Of a stretch of 64,000 nucleotides of DNA, positions 53,725 to 62,295 are shown one piece after another; position 1 is the stretch's first letter; each line of letters begins with the position of its first letter. The DNA comes from Planctomycetota bacterium (GTDB lineage: Bacteria > Planctomycetota > B15-G4). The translations under genes were made by a program, and so were the position numbers. The notes under the pieces were generated by a model. It had not been told where the DNA came from. It did no database searches and worked only from the letters and a program-made list of their open reading frames with translations. The DNA is taken from positions 4,600 through 68,599 of the forward strand of contig JACKHP010000023.1 of NCBI GenBank assembly GCA_020638905.1, given 5' to 3'.

Positions 53725-55875
53725 TCAGTCGAGGAACGACTTGCCCACCATGTCGTCGGGGACGGGGATTCCGAAGTGGGCGAGCAGGCTGGCGGTCACG
53801 TCGGTGAGGTCGTGCCCGTCGGTCGACAGCTTGCGGTTGCAGAACAGGATGCCGGGGACGACGGCGGGGTCCATCAGGTGGTTGCCGGTGAAGTCGCCGC
53901 CCTTGTTGTCGTCGATCTCGCGCCTGTTCGTACCGCCGAGGGTCGACGTGTCGGAGCAGCAGTAGCCGGCGTCGTAGCCGACCACGATGTCGGGGGCCTC
54001 GGCGACGCGGCTGCCCGAGTACACGTCGCTCGACCGGAAGGCCCGCCGCACGACCTTGGCGTTCGTCTTGGGGTCGATGATCTGCTCGAGCTTGCCCATG
54101 ATCTCGGCCACGAGCCCGTCGGCCTCGGAGGCCTTCACGATGCCGTGCCCCTCGCGTCCCTCGATGTTGAGGTACAGGCCGTTGAAGCCGAGACCGTAGG
54201 CACGCGTCCGGAGCCAGTCGACGTCGTGGAGCTCGCCGGTCTGGGCCGGTTCGCCGATCGCCGAGGCGTCGACGGGTTGCCAGACGTGCTGGCCCTCGAC
54301 GACCTCGCCGGTGTCGCGCTCGTAGCCGTGACCGTCGGCGGCGATGCGGACGCCTTCGGGCAGCATCACCAGGTATCCCTGGTCGCGCAGCCAGGCGTTG
54401 AGGTTCACCTTGCGCGTGAACGGCTGGAAGCCGTGGTCGCTGATCACCATCAGCAGCGCGTCCGGCGGGAGCGTGTCGCGCACGTGTCCCAGCACGCGGT
54501 CGATGCCCTCGTAGAAGCCCTCGAGGTCGTGCCCGTGCTTCTTGGCTGCCTCGGGCCGATAGGCCGGGTGCTCGACCTCGGCGCCGGGAGTCTTGGGATC
54601 GCCCAGGTGCCACAGCATGTGGCACTGCAGATCGATGTCCGACAGGTACATGAAGGTCATGTCGCCGCGGCCGAAGCGCTCGAGCGCCAGGTCGAGCATG
54701 CGGTAGCCGTCCTCGTGCACCAGCCCGACCTGCTTGACGAAGTCGTCCTCGTCGAAGAGACCGTCTTTCAGCGCGTTGGTCTCCTCGGGCATGCCCTGGG
54801 TGTAGAAGTGGCCGAGCTCGTCGAAGAGCGCCACCGCCGCGTCGTCGTCGGGGGTCGTGATGGCCGTGACCGGCGCGGCCGCCGAGAAGTTGAGCGGCGA
54901 CGCGTAGAGCTTGAACTGCGGACGCAGCTCCTTCGCGTAGAAGCGCACGATGCCCGTGACGGGCATGTACGGCATGATCTCGAAGGTGACCTCCATCCAG
55001 TCGGTCCACTCGCCTTCGCGCACGACCGCCTGCGAGTCGCCGCAGTGGATCCAGGCGACATCGTCCTCGGGGTCGATCTCGACGGTGAGCGGTGCGGTCA
55101 GGTAGTGCGTCGGGTCGCCCTTCGGATAGGTGCGCATCGCGTCGGGCGGGCCGAGCAGGACGTCGCGCACCGTGTCGCCGATGCCGTCCTCGTCCTCGTC
55201 CTCGACGCGCACGCTGCGGAACTCGGCCTTGAGCGAGGTCGAGTTCGGCACGAGCACGTCGGTGTACCAGGCGTACTTGCCGTTGAGCGCGCGGAGGTCG
55301 TCGGTGCCCATGCCCGAGAGCGTGAGCGCGCCCGACGGCGTGGGCGGGAAGTTGCCGGGGATGCGGTAGACCTCGGTCTCGACGCCGGCGTCGTGCAGGT
55401 AGTCCCAGAAGGGCTTGCCCGAGCGGTTGTTGACGATCGTGTCGCCGCCCCAGAGCGGAAGCGTGTAGCCGAAGAGGTCGAGCGTCGTCGCCTCGTCGCC
55501 GCTGGGTGGCGGCGTGGCCGACGAGATCGCCGTATACGTCTTCGGGTCGCGGTGGATGAAGTCGTAGATGCCGTGGCCGCCTGGGTTCATGCCGGTCACG
55601 AAGTTCGACCAGGCCACCGGGCTCTGCGGTGGGTTCGACGTGCCGAGCTTCTGGAAGGTGCCCTCGGCGGCGAGGCGCGCGAAGTTCGGCATGCGTCCTT
55701 CGTCGGCCAGGCGCTGCAGGATGACGGGGTCGACCCCGTCGATGCCGAGCACGAACACGCCGGCCTTGCCGGCGGTCGCCTCGGTCGCCGCCTCGCTCGG
55801 TGCGGGAGCGGCGTACAGCGACGGGACGGCCGCGGCCAGCGCGACCAGCAGGACGGGGACCGGCGACGCCCTCAT
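53725..55875 (-). CDS. Exported type I phosphodiesterase/nucleotide pyrophosphatase-family enzyme
   Basis: A 716-residue alkaline-phosphatase-superfamily enzyme with a signal peptide (VPVLLVALAAAVPSLYA). Metal and nucleophile sites are complete: Asp in LGIDGVD, Ser in SPVAWSNFVTG, Asp and His in YLSDIDLQCHMLWH, Asp-His in VISDHGFQPF and His in FTGNHLMD. The 716 length reflects a long insertion (about 180-350) of beta-rich sequence. Its ATG overlaps the stop of the paralogue upstream (ATGA). Substrate unknown: a phosphodiester, phosphonate or sulfate ester would fit the superfamily. Confidence 0.88.
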   Translation of the reverse strand: MRASPVPVLLVALAAAVPSLYAAPAPSEAATEATAGKAGVFVLGIDGVDPVILQRLADEGRMPNFARLAAEGTFQKLGTSNPPQSPVAWSNFVTGMNPGGHGIYDFIHRDPKTYTAISSATPPPSGDEATTLDLFGYTLPLWGGDTIVNNRSGKPFWDYLHDAGVETEVYRIPGNFPPTPSGALTLSGMGTDDLRALNGKYAWYTDVLVPNSTSLKAEFRSVRVEDEDEDGIGDTVRDVLLGPPDAMRTYPKGDPTHYLTAPLTVEIDPEDDVAWIHCGDSQAVVREGEWTDWMEVTFEIMPYMPVTGIVRFYAKELRPQFKLYASPLNFSAAAPVTAITTPDDDAAVALFDELGHFYTQGMPEETNALKDGLFDEDDFVKQVGLVHEDGYRMLDLALERFGRGDMTFMYLSDIDLQCHMLWHLGDPKTPGAEVEHPAYRPEAAKKHGHDLEGFYEGIDRVLGHVRDTLPPDALLMVISDHGFQPFTRKVNLNAWLRDQGYLVMLPEGVRIAADGHGYERDTGEVVEGQHVWQPVDASAIGEPAQTGELHDVDWLRTRAYGLGFNGLYLNIEGREGHGIVKASEADGLVAEIMGKLEQIIDPKTNAKVVRRAFRSSDVYSGSRVAEAPDIVVGYDAGYCCSDTSTLGGTNRREIDDNKGGDFTGNHLMDPAVVPGILFCNRKLSTDGHDLTDVTASLLAHFGIPVPDDMVGKSFLD

Positions 55876-58103
55876 CGCGACGACTCCTCGGTGGCCGCCA
55901 CCGCGGCGGCCGCGGCCGGCGCGGACTGCCCGGCGGGGAAGATGCGAGCACCGGGCGCGCTGCCCGACTGGCTCAGGCTGTGCGGGTCGAGCATGCCGGC
56001 GACGTTGCCGTCGCGGAAGATGTCCGTGCCCTGCATGTACTTCGGCGGCTGCTGCCCGAAGAGCTTCATGACCGAAGGCGCCATGTCGAGCAACGTGGGC
56101 GTGTCGGTGGCGATCGGACGGCTGCAGAAGAACACGCCCGGGACGATGCGCGGGTCGACGCAGTGGTCGCCGCTCCAGCTCTTCTTGTTGTCGCTGAAGA
56201 CCTCCTCCGGCACCGCGCCGGTGGCGCAGTCCCACGAGTTCCGGTAGCCGCCGTCGTAGCCGATGATCAGGTCGGGCGCGTCGAAGCGGTACGGTCCGTC
56301 GAAGAAGTCGGCCGACGCGAACACGTCGAGGATGGCCTTCTCGCCGGTCTTCGGGTCGCGCAGCTCCTTGAGCCTCGCGATCAGCTCGGCGACGAGCGCG
56401 TCGTACTCGGCGCCCTCCTCGACGATGCCGCTGGCCTCGCGTCCCTTGCGGTTGATGAACATGCCGGTCAGGCCGAGGCTGAAGGCGCGCGTGCGGCTCC
56501 AGTCGACCTGCGCGAACCAGTCACCCGACGTGCGCTTGTCGTCCTTCAGGAAGAGGTAGCCCTCGTCGCGCAGCCAGGCGTTCAGGTTCACGCCGCGCCG
56601 GAAGTTCGTGAATCCGTGGTCGCTGATGACCATCAGGCACGTGTCGTCGCGCACGAGCTCGTCCCACATCTCGCCGAGCATCGTGTCCATGCGCTGGTAC
56701 GTGCGCAGGATGGCGTCCTTCCACTGCTCGGTGTCGCGGCCCTCGTTCGCCGGGTGCTCGGGGTCGAGGTACCGGTAGAACATGTGCTGGACGCGGTCGG
56801 TCGTGTCGAACACGCAGGTGACGAGGCCCTTCTTCTGGCGCTTGAGCGCGTCCTTGAACATGGCCACGCGCTCGTCGGCGATGAGCATGGCCTGCTCGTA
56901 GAAGGCCTTCTCGTCGATCACGCGCTCGTTGAGCGCCCAGGTGTCCTCGGCCAGCCCGAGCGTCGCGAACTTGCCCAGCTTCTTGGCCAGGTAGATCGCG
57001 TACACCGTCGGATGGCTGATCGGCATCGCCGGGTTCTCCGGGTCGATGTGGATCGGCGTGTGGTAGAGGTTCACCTCGGGGTCGACGCTGTTGAAGTAGA
57101 AGCGCGTGATGCCGTTGACCTTGGCCATGCGTCCGGCGTCGAAGGTCAGCGTGACCCACTCGCTGTATTCTTGGGGACGCAGGACGATCGGCTCGTCGAC
57201 GCCGTCGATCTCGAGCTTCGCCGACTGCTTGTCGTCGGCGACCGTGATCGTCATCGGCACGGTCATGTGCCCGCCGCCCGGCGCGTCGGGGCCCATCACG
57301 CGCGTGCGGATGCGGTTGCCCTGGCGCCGCAGCACCGTCTGCTCGCCGCCCGTGAACGCCGCGTGTCCGTCGGAGCTCTGGGTGCTGAAGAACCCGAAGG
57401 TGCCCTGGCTGCCGCGCAGGTCGGGCACGCACATGCCCGACAGCAGCAGTCCCTTGAAGGGGACCGGCGGGAACGTGATCGGCACGCGCTGGATGGTCGA
57501 CGTGATGTTGCGCTCGCCGAGCACCTTCCAGAAGGCCTGGCTCTTCTGGAGCAGCTTGATCGTCGAACGCGTCCCCGGCAGCGGGACGGCGAACTTGCCG
57601 ATGTTCATCACGCGCTTCACCGAGCGGATGTCGGTGCTCGAGAGCATCGGCATGTACGTGCACGGATCGCGCGTGAGGAAGTCGTAGATGTTGTGCCGCG
57701 ACGGGTCGACGCCGGTGGTGAAGCTCGACCACGCGACCGGCGACATCGACGGGTAGCTCGTGCCCAGCGGACGGAAGACGCCGCGCTCCGCCAACCGCTG
57801 GAAGTTCGGCAGCTTGCCCTCGCGCATGAAGCGCGTGGCGATGCCGGGATCCATGCCGTCGAGCCCGAGCACCACGACCCGCTTCACCTTCGCGTTCTTG
57901 AACGGGTTGCCGGTGACGACCAGGCGCCACAGGAGCTTGATCGGGAACATGAGCACCACGCCGAACGCGAGGAACAGCGTGCTCACCAGGACCAGCGCCG
58001 AGCCGGCGAACGCGAAACCCGCGCCGGGGCCGATGTAGGCCAGGGCGGAGGGGCCCGAGAAGAGGACCATCAGGGCGACGAGCGGGACGACTCTCGAACG
58101 CAT
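55872..58103 (-). CDS. Membrane-anchored type I phosphodiesterase/pyrophosphatase-family enzyme
   Basis: A 743-residue paralogue of the downstream enzyme. The N-terminus has a signal-like helix, the motif AYIGPGAG and a second helix (GSALVLVSTLFLAFGVVLMF), anchoring the catalytic domain. Active-site elements: LGLDGMD, SPVAWSSFTTG, FDTTDRVQHMFY, VISDHGFTNF and SGDHCVDP. The tail is Ala/Pro-rich. I use the ATG at 58103 because GGAG sits nine bases upstream; the ATG at 58118 is alternative. Coupled to the next gene by ATGA. Confidence 0.9.
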   Translation of the reverse strand: MRSRVVPLVALMVLFSGPSALAYIGPGAGFAFAGSALVLVSTLFLAFGVVLMFPIKLLWRLVVTGNPFKNAKVKRVVVLGLDGMDPGIATRFMREGKLPNFQRLAERGVFRPLGTSYPSMSPVAWSSFTTGVDPSRHNIYDFLTRDPCTYMPMLSSTDIRSVKRVMNIGKFAVPLPGTRSTIKLLQKSQAFWKVLGERNITSTIQRVPITFPPVPFKGLLLSGMCVPDLRGSQGTFGFFSTQSSDGHAAFTGGEQTVLRRQGNRIRTRVMGPDAPGGGHMTVPMTITVADDKQSAKLEIDGVDEPIVLRPQEYSEWVTLTFDAGRMAKVNGITRFYFNSVDPEVNLYHTPIHIDPENPAMPISHPTVYAIYLAKKLGKFATLGLAEDTWALNERVIDEKAFYEQAMLIADERVAMFKDALKRQKKGLVTCVFDTTDRVQHMFYRYLDPEHPANEGRDTEQWKDAILRTYQRMDTMLGEMWDELVRDDTCLMVISDHGFTNFRRGVNLNAWLRDEGYLFLKDDKRTSGDWFAQVDWSRTRAFSLGLTGMFINRKGREASGIVEEGAEYDALVAELIARLKELRDPKTGEKAILDVFASADFFDGPYRFDAPDLIIGYDGGYRNSWDCATGAVPEEVFSDNKKSWSGDHCVDPRIVPGVFFCSRPIATDTPTLLDMAPSVMKLFGQQPPKYMQGTDIFRDGNVAGMLDPHSLSQSGSAPGARIFPAGQSAPAAAAAVAATEESSR

Positions 58104-58158
58104 CGGGCCTGGCTCCATGGGGGGGTGGCTCTCACGAGGGGGGCGACCCCCTCCCTTG

Positions 58159-58767
58159 TCAGCCGATGAAGTTGAGCGCCTTGAGCTTGTCCATGATACG
58201 GGCTTCCTCTTCGGGCGACACGTCGTCGGAGAGGTCGCCGGGGATCAGCCCGCGCTGCTCGAGGTGGCGGACGATCTTCATCGTCGAGTCGTCGATGGTC
58301 TCGGTCTCGGTGTCGATGAAGACCTCGGGGTTGACCGGGGCCTCGTACGGGTCGTCGATGCCCGTGAATCCCTTGATCTCGCCGGCGCGGGCCTTCTTGT
58401 AGAGGCCCTTCGTGTCGCGCTCCTCGAGCTTGTCGATGCTGCAGGCCGTGTAGACCTCGACGAAGTGGGAGTGCATGCCCCGCACCTCGTCGCGGATCGA
58501 CTGGTAGGGCGAGATGGCGGCCGCGATGCAGACCGCGTGGTTGCGCGCCAGCAGGCTGGCCACGAACCCGATGCGGCGGATGTTCGTGTCGCGGTCCTCC
58601 TTCGAGAACCCGAGGCCCTTGCTGAGGTTGGTGCGGACCACGTCGCCGTCGAGCAGCTCGACGTTCATGCCGCGCTTGAGGAGGACCTTCTGGACGCGCT
58701 TGGCAAGGGTGGTCTTGCCGGCGCCGGAGAGTCCTGTGAACCAGATCGTGAAGCCTTGGGTGGCCAT
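58159..58767 (-). CDS. cysC: Adenylylsulfate (APS) kinase
   Basis: A 202-residue APS kinase: P-loop WFTGLSGAGKTTLAKR, DGDVVRTNLSKGLGFSKEDRDTNIRRIGFVA for APS binding, then AAISPYQSIRDEVR and FTGIDDPYEAPVNPEV. It makes PAPS, the sulfate donor for sulfotransferases. The C-terminal 20 residues are an addition to the usual fold, ending EARIMDKLKALNFIG, which resembles the tails of the two small proteins in the cluster. Confidence 0.96.
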   Translation of the reverse strand: MATQGFTIWFTGLSGAGKTTLAKRVQKVLLKRGMNVELLDGDVVRTNLSKGLGFSKEDRDTNIRRIGFVASLLARNHAVCIAAAISPYQSIRDEVRGMHSHFVEVYTACSIDKLEERDTKGLYKKARAGEIKGFTGIDDPYEAPVNPEVFIDTETETIDDSTMKIVRHLEQRGLIPGDLSDDVSPEEEARIMDKLKALNFIG

Positions 58768-58862
58768 GGGGTGGGGGTCGCCTTCGGGAGGAGGGACGGG
58801 TACGGGTGGAAAGGCGCCCCTGTGGGACGGCCGCGGATTCGCGGCCCCGGAGCGCCGCGGGG

Positions 58863-59819
58863 TCAGCGGATCTTGCCCTCGAGGTACGGCACCTCGAAGA
58901 CCTTCTCGTGCATGATCGGGCCGTGGCCGAAGTAGCCGCTCTCGCCGAAGAGCTCGCCGTGGTCGGCCGTGACGACGATCCAGGTGTTGTCGGGGACCAT
59001 GTCGTAGAGCGCGGGGAAGACCTCCTCGTCGAGGTACTTCACGGTGTTGATCTGCATGCCGCGCAGCGTGTCGAGCTTCTCCTGGTCGAAGAACTTCGGC
59101 ACGTTCTCGTCCTTCACCAGCTTGCCGCCGACGGTCTGGCTGTCGAGGTGCTTGAAGACGCCGTGGATGCCGCTGATGCGCGGCCAGTCCTTCGGATCCT
59201 GGTCGGGCGTCACGAACGGGTAGTGCGTCTCGCCCACGTTCATGAGGGTGAAGCTCGGACGCTCGTTGTCGAACTTGAGCGTCGGCAGCATCGCCTTCAT
59301 GTCGTTGTGCTTGTCCATGAGCTGGAACGTGTCGAAGCCGCGGTTCACGCCGGTGCGGCTGTTCAGCACGGGCAGCGACACGCGCGCGTGTGTCGTGTAG
59401 CCCAGCTCGTTGCGCAGGTACTCCGGCATCCACATCGCGGGCACGAGCTTGGCGAACTCCATGCCCTCCATGCCGAAGCGCTGGTTGTAGTTGAGGAAGT
59501 CCTCCTTGTAGTACTCGGAGGCGAACTCGTTCTGCGGGCTGACGTGCGGCAGCAGGCCCATGAGCAGGTTGTAGTGGCTGGGGCCGGTCCACGACGCGTA
59601 GCTGTAGCGCTTCTGGATCTTGCCCCCGCTGAGCCGCGGGATGTTCTTCGGCTCGGCGGCCATGAACGAGTCGTAGCGGCAGCTGTCGAGCGTGATGACG
59701 ATGAAGTTGTTCTTCGCCTTCGGCGCGGGACGGTTCACGGTGCCGCCACCGGTCGGCATCGGGCGCGTGGGGGGCTGGACGTTGCGCGGTGGCTTCTTGA
59801 AGAGGTTGCCGAACACCAT
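58863..59819 (-). CDS. Sulfatase-superfamily enzyme with Thr instead of formylglycine site
   Basis: A 318-residue cytoplasmic-looking enzyme (no signal peptide). FIVITLDSCRYDSF provides the first metal Asp, TADHGELFGESGYFGHG the later Asp-His and His ligands. The nucleophile position reads YASWTGPSHYNLLMG: Thr replaces the Cys/Ser of the sulfatase CxPxR motif, and the following Arg is His. It therefore cannot be a formylglycine sulfatase and more likely handles phosphate esters or transfers phosphate groups, as in Thr-nucleophile relatives. Located between sat and cysC. Confidence 0.85.
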   Translation of the reverse strand: MVFGNLFKKPPRNVQPPTRPMPTGGGTVNRPAPKAKNNFIVITLDSCRYDSFMAAEPKNIPRLSGGKIQKRYSYASWTGPSHYNLLMGLLPHVSPQNEFASEYYKEDFLNYNQRFGMEGMEFAKLVPAMWMPEYLRNELGYTTHARVSLPVLNSRTGVNRGFDTFQLMDKHNDMKAMLPTLKFDNERPSFTLMNVGETHYPFVTPDQDPKDWPRISGIHGVFKHLDSQTVGGKLVKDENVPKFFDQEKLDTLRGMQINTVKYLDEEVFPALYDMVPDNTWIVVTADHGELFGESGYFGHGPIMHEKVFEVPYLEGKIR

Positions 59820-59910
59820 GGCGACTGTTTCCTCGGGGCGAAGGGCTGTGCTTGGGGGTGGGGGGAGCATCGCGGCGCGCGCGGGGCGCGCGCCGCGACA
59901 CGTGGCGGCG

Positions 59911-61068
59911 TCAGACCGAGGCCTTGCTCGCCATCGACGCGATCAGGATGTCGGCCACCTCGGGCCGCGTGAACTCGACCGGCGGACGCTCGCCGTTGCG
60001 CAGCATGTCGCGCACCTTCGTGCCCGACAGGAAGATCTTGTCCTCGGGGCCCTTGGCGGCGGACGTCTTGTCGGACGCCATCGCGCCGGCCTTCTTGTCC
60101 CAGAAGGCGTGCTCGAACATGAGCGGCTCGATGCCGATCTCGGCCGTGCTGAAGTTCTCGAAGATCTTCTGCGCGTCGTAGGTGCCGTAGTAGCTGCCGA
60201 CGCCCGCGTGGTCGCGGCCGACGATGAAGTGCGTGCAGCCGTAGTTCTTGCGCAGCAGCGCGTGGAAGATCGCCTCGCGCGGACCGGCGTAGCGCATCGC
60301 CTGCGGGTAGACGGCCAGCGCCACGCGCTCGGTGGGGTAGTACTTGGCGAGCAGCGCGTTGTAGCAGTCCATGCGCACCTTGGCCGGGATGTCGTCGCCC
60401 TTGGTGTCGCCCACCAGGGGGTGGATCAGCAGTCCGTCGACGATCTCGAGCGCGCACTTGGTCAGGTACTCGTGCGCGCGGTGGATCGGGTTGCGCGTCT
60501 GGAACGCGACGACCGTCTTCCAGCCCTTGGCCTTGAACAGCACGCGCGTCTCGCGCGGGGTCAGGCGGCGATCGTTGGCGAAGTCGTATTGCGGCAGCGC
60601 GAGCACGTGCACCGTGCCGCCCACGTACTTGCTGTCACCGAGCGAGTCGAGGTACTGCACGCCGGGGTGCGCCTTGTCGGCGGTGCCGAGGGCGCCCTGG
60701 GCCTCCTTGTCGCGGTCGTACGCGTAGACCTCGGAGACCTCGATGAGGCCGAGCACGTGGCCGGCCTCGTCGGCCAGCGTGACCCAGGTGCCGGGCGCCC
60801 AGGTGCCGCCCTTGGCGGACAGGGTCACGGGCAGGGGCCAGACGATGCCGTTGGCGAGACGGCAGTCGGTGACGACCGAGTCGAGGTCGGCCTGTCCCAT
60901 GAAGCCCTCGAGCGGGCTCATGGCGCCGGTGCCGAGCATCTCGAGGTCGGAGACCTCGCGCGAGTTGAGCACGAGGCGCGGGGACTTCGCGGCCAGCGCT
61001 TCGAGTTCGGCGCGGCGCGCGTCGGGGACCATGCGGTCGATCAGTCGTCCACCGTGGGCGGGAATCAT
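59911..61068 (-). CDS. sat: ATP sulfurylase (sulfate adenylyltransferase)
   Basis: A 385-residue homo-oligomeric-type sulfurylase. Nucleotide-binding motif QTRNPIHRAHEYLTKCAL, the second conserved loop GRDHAGVGSYYGTYDAQKIF, and SGTKVRDMLRNGERPP near the end. It activates sulfate to APS, the substrate of the APS kinase three genes on. The start is uncertain between GTG 61080 (overlap-close to the preceding stop) and ATG 61068; I use the latter for its spacing to GGAG. The preceding small gene ends at 61087. Confidence 0.95.
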   Translation of the reverse strand: MIPAHGGRLIDRMVPDARRAELEALAAKSPRLVLNSREVSDLEMLGTGAMSPLEGFMGQADLDSVVTDCRLANGIVWPLPVTLSAKGGTWAPGTWVTLADEAGHVLGLIEVSEVYAYDRDKEAQGALGTADKAHPGVQYLDSLGDSKYVGGTVHVLALPQYDFANDRRLTPRETRVLFKAKGWKTVVAFQTRNPIHRAHEYLTKCALEIVDGLLIHPLVGDTKGDDIPAKVRMDCYNALLAKYYPTERVALAVYPQAMRYAGPREAIFHALLRKNYGCTHFIVGRDHAGVGSYYGTYDAQKIFENFSTAEIGIEPLMFEHAFWDKKAGAMASDKTSAAKGPEDKIFLSGTKVRDMLRNGERPPVEFTRPEVADILIASMASKASV

Positions 61069-61086
61069 CGGGTCAGGCACTCCGGA

Positions 61087-61323
61087 TCAGAGGTAACCGA
61101 GGTTCTCGAGCTTGCGCCGGATCTCGGCCAGCTCGTCGTTGTTGACGTGGTTCGTCATCCCCACCGCGGGATCGGTCTTCTCGAGTGCCCGGTCGCCCAC
61201 GAGGTCGCGCAGCACGAACACGATGAAGTCGGTGGCCGAGCTGAATCCGGAGTCGTCGATGATCACCTGGATGCGCTCGTAGAGCGGGCGCGGGATCTTC
61301 ACCGTGACCTTGGTTTCCTTCAT
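61087..61323 (-). CDS. Small ribbon-helix-helix-like protein with LGY tail
   Basis: A 78-residue protein: KETKVTVKIPRPLYERIQVIIDDSGFSSATDFIVFVLRDLV fits a ribbon-helix-helix dimer of the CopG/MetJ type, with the KVTVKIPRPL strand in the usual place. After it a short linker leads to DELAEIRRKLENLGYL at the C-terminus. It heads the cluster and precedes sat by 18 bases or fewer, so autoregulation of the cluster is a natural hypothesis. Confidence 0.8.
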   Translation of the reverse strand: MKETKVTVKIPRPLYERIQVIIDDSGFSSATDFIVFVLRDLVGDRALEKTDPAVGMTNHVNNDELAEIRRKLENLGYL

Positions 61324-61649
61324 GGACGGGCCCCGGGGCCGAGGGTGGTGGAGGGGTCCTTTCGGCGGGCGGCCGGTCTGGGCTCAAGCCCAAAGACACT
61401 CCGATCGCACTCCGATTGGAGTGCAGACCATACCCGATCTGGAAACCTTGGCAAGTCTCTGGTGGCCTTCGCCGGGTCGGGAGCCCCCGCCGATCCGCCC
61501 CCCGGAACCCGTCGGCCGAGGCCGAAGATCGCCCGCTTGCCGGCCAACGCCCGGGATACGCCCCTCGTCGGGGGCGCAGGCCCGCGCCGATCTTGTATCC
61601 TCCCGGGTTGCCATCGCCCCGACCCCGGATCCATCAAGGAGTCCCGAGA

Positions 61650-62195
61650 ATGCGCCCGACCCTCCTGGCGAGCCTGCTCGTCGCCCTGCTCACGGCCTGC
61701 GGCGGACAGAAGTCCTTCGACGACGCGGCCGCCGACCTGCAGAAGTCCTACGACGCGGGTGACGACGCGGCGGTGCTGGCCGAGGCGCCGAAGCTGCTCG
61801 AGCGCGCCAAGGCCGAGAGCGCCAGCGAGGCGCAGAGCTGGAAGGTCCAGGCGCTGGAGCTCAAGGCGAACGCCCGGGCCGGCCACGGCGACGAGGTCGT
61901 GGCCGAGCTGAAGAGCCTCTCGGCGAGCTACGGCAAGAAGATCGACGCCCAGCTCTACAGCCAACTCCTGAGCTGCGCCAAGGATGCCGGTGAACTCGGG
62001 GCCGCGATCGAGATCGGAGGCGCGGCGCTCAAGGCGTTCCCCGAGCAGAAGAAGTTCTTCGACCCGATGCTGAAGGACCTCGCCGCGCGCGCGAAGGCCG
62101 GCGGTGACCAGGCCCAGCAGGACGCCCTCTCGCAGCTCGGCTACCTCGGCGGTGGCGGCGACGAAGAGGAGGAGCAGGGCACGGACTCACCCTGA
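61650..62195 (+). CDS. Lipoprotein with tetratricopeptide-like helices
   Basis: A 181-residue protein with a lipoprotein signal ending LLTACGG (Cys19). The mature part is all-helical: Ala/Leu/Lys-rich helices (DAAADLQKSYDAGDDAAVLAEAPKLLERAKA and onward), compatible with short TPR-like repeats. Near the end QQDALSQLGYLGG again contains the Leu-x-x-Leu-Gly-Tyr-Leu pattern, followed by an acidic tail. AGGAG lies ten bases before the ATG, and a TATCCT at 61596-61601 is a possible -10. Divergent from the sulfurylase cluster. Confidence 0.75.
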   Translation: MRPTLLASLLVALLTACGGQKSFDDAAADLQKSYDAGDDAAVLAEAPKLLERAKAESASEAQSWKVQALELKANARAGHGDEVVAELKSLSASYGKKIDAQLYSQLLSCAKDAGELGAAIEIGGAALKAFPEQKKFFDPMLKDLAARAKAGGDQAQQDALSQLGYLGGGGDEEEEQGTDSP

Positions 62196-62207
62196 TCCTC
62201 GGACCGC

Positions 62208-62234
62208 CGGCCGACGCACGAGCTTCGTCGGCCG
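62208..62234 (+). terminator. Hairpin after lipoprotein gene
   Basis: CGGCCGACG (62208-62216) and CGTCGGCCG (62226-62234) form a 9-bp stem, 12 bases past the stop codon of the lipoprotein gene. Confidence 0.4.
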
Positions 62235-62253
62235 ATCGGCATGCGTGCTGATC

Positions 62254-62288
62254 GCGAGCGTCCCCTGCCAGGCGGCGGGGGCGCTCGC
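62254..62288 (-). terminator. Hairpin after FHA gene
   Basis: Arms at 62254-62265 and 62277-62288 pair over 12 bases with one G-T wobble. The hairpin lies just beyond the stop of the minus-strand FHA gene. Confidence 0.45.
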
Positions 62289-62295
62289 GTCGCGT

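Noticed and set aside
59640..59700. Cys in LDSCRYDSF as a formylglycine precursor
   Set aside because: It lies at the first metal-Asp motif, not at the nucleophile position, and is not followed by xPxR.
58159..59901. 580-codon frame extending cysC upstream
   Set aside because: The extra N-terminal part is an out-of-frame reading of the sulfatase-fold gene; APS kinase starts cleanly at 58767.
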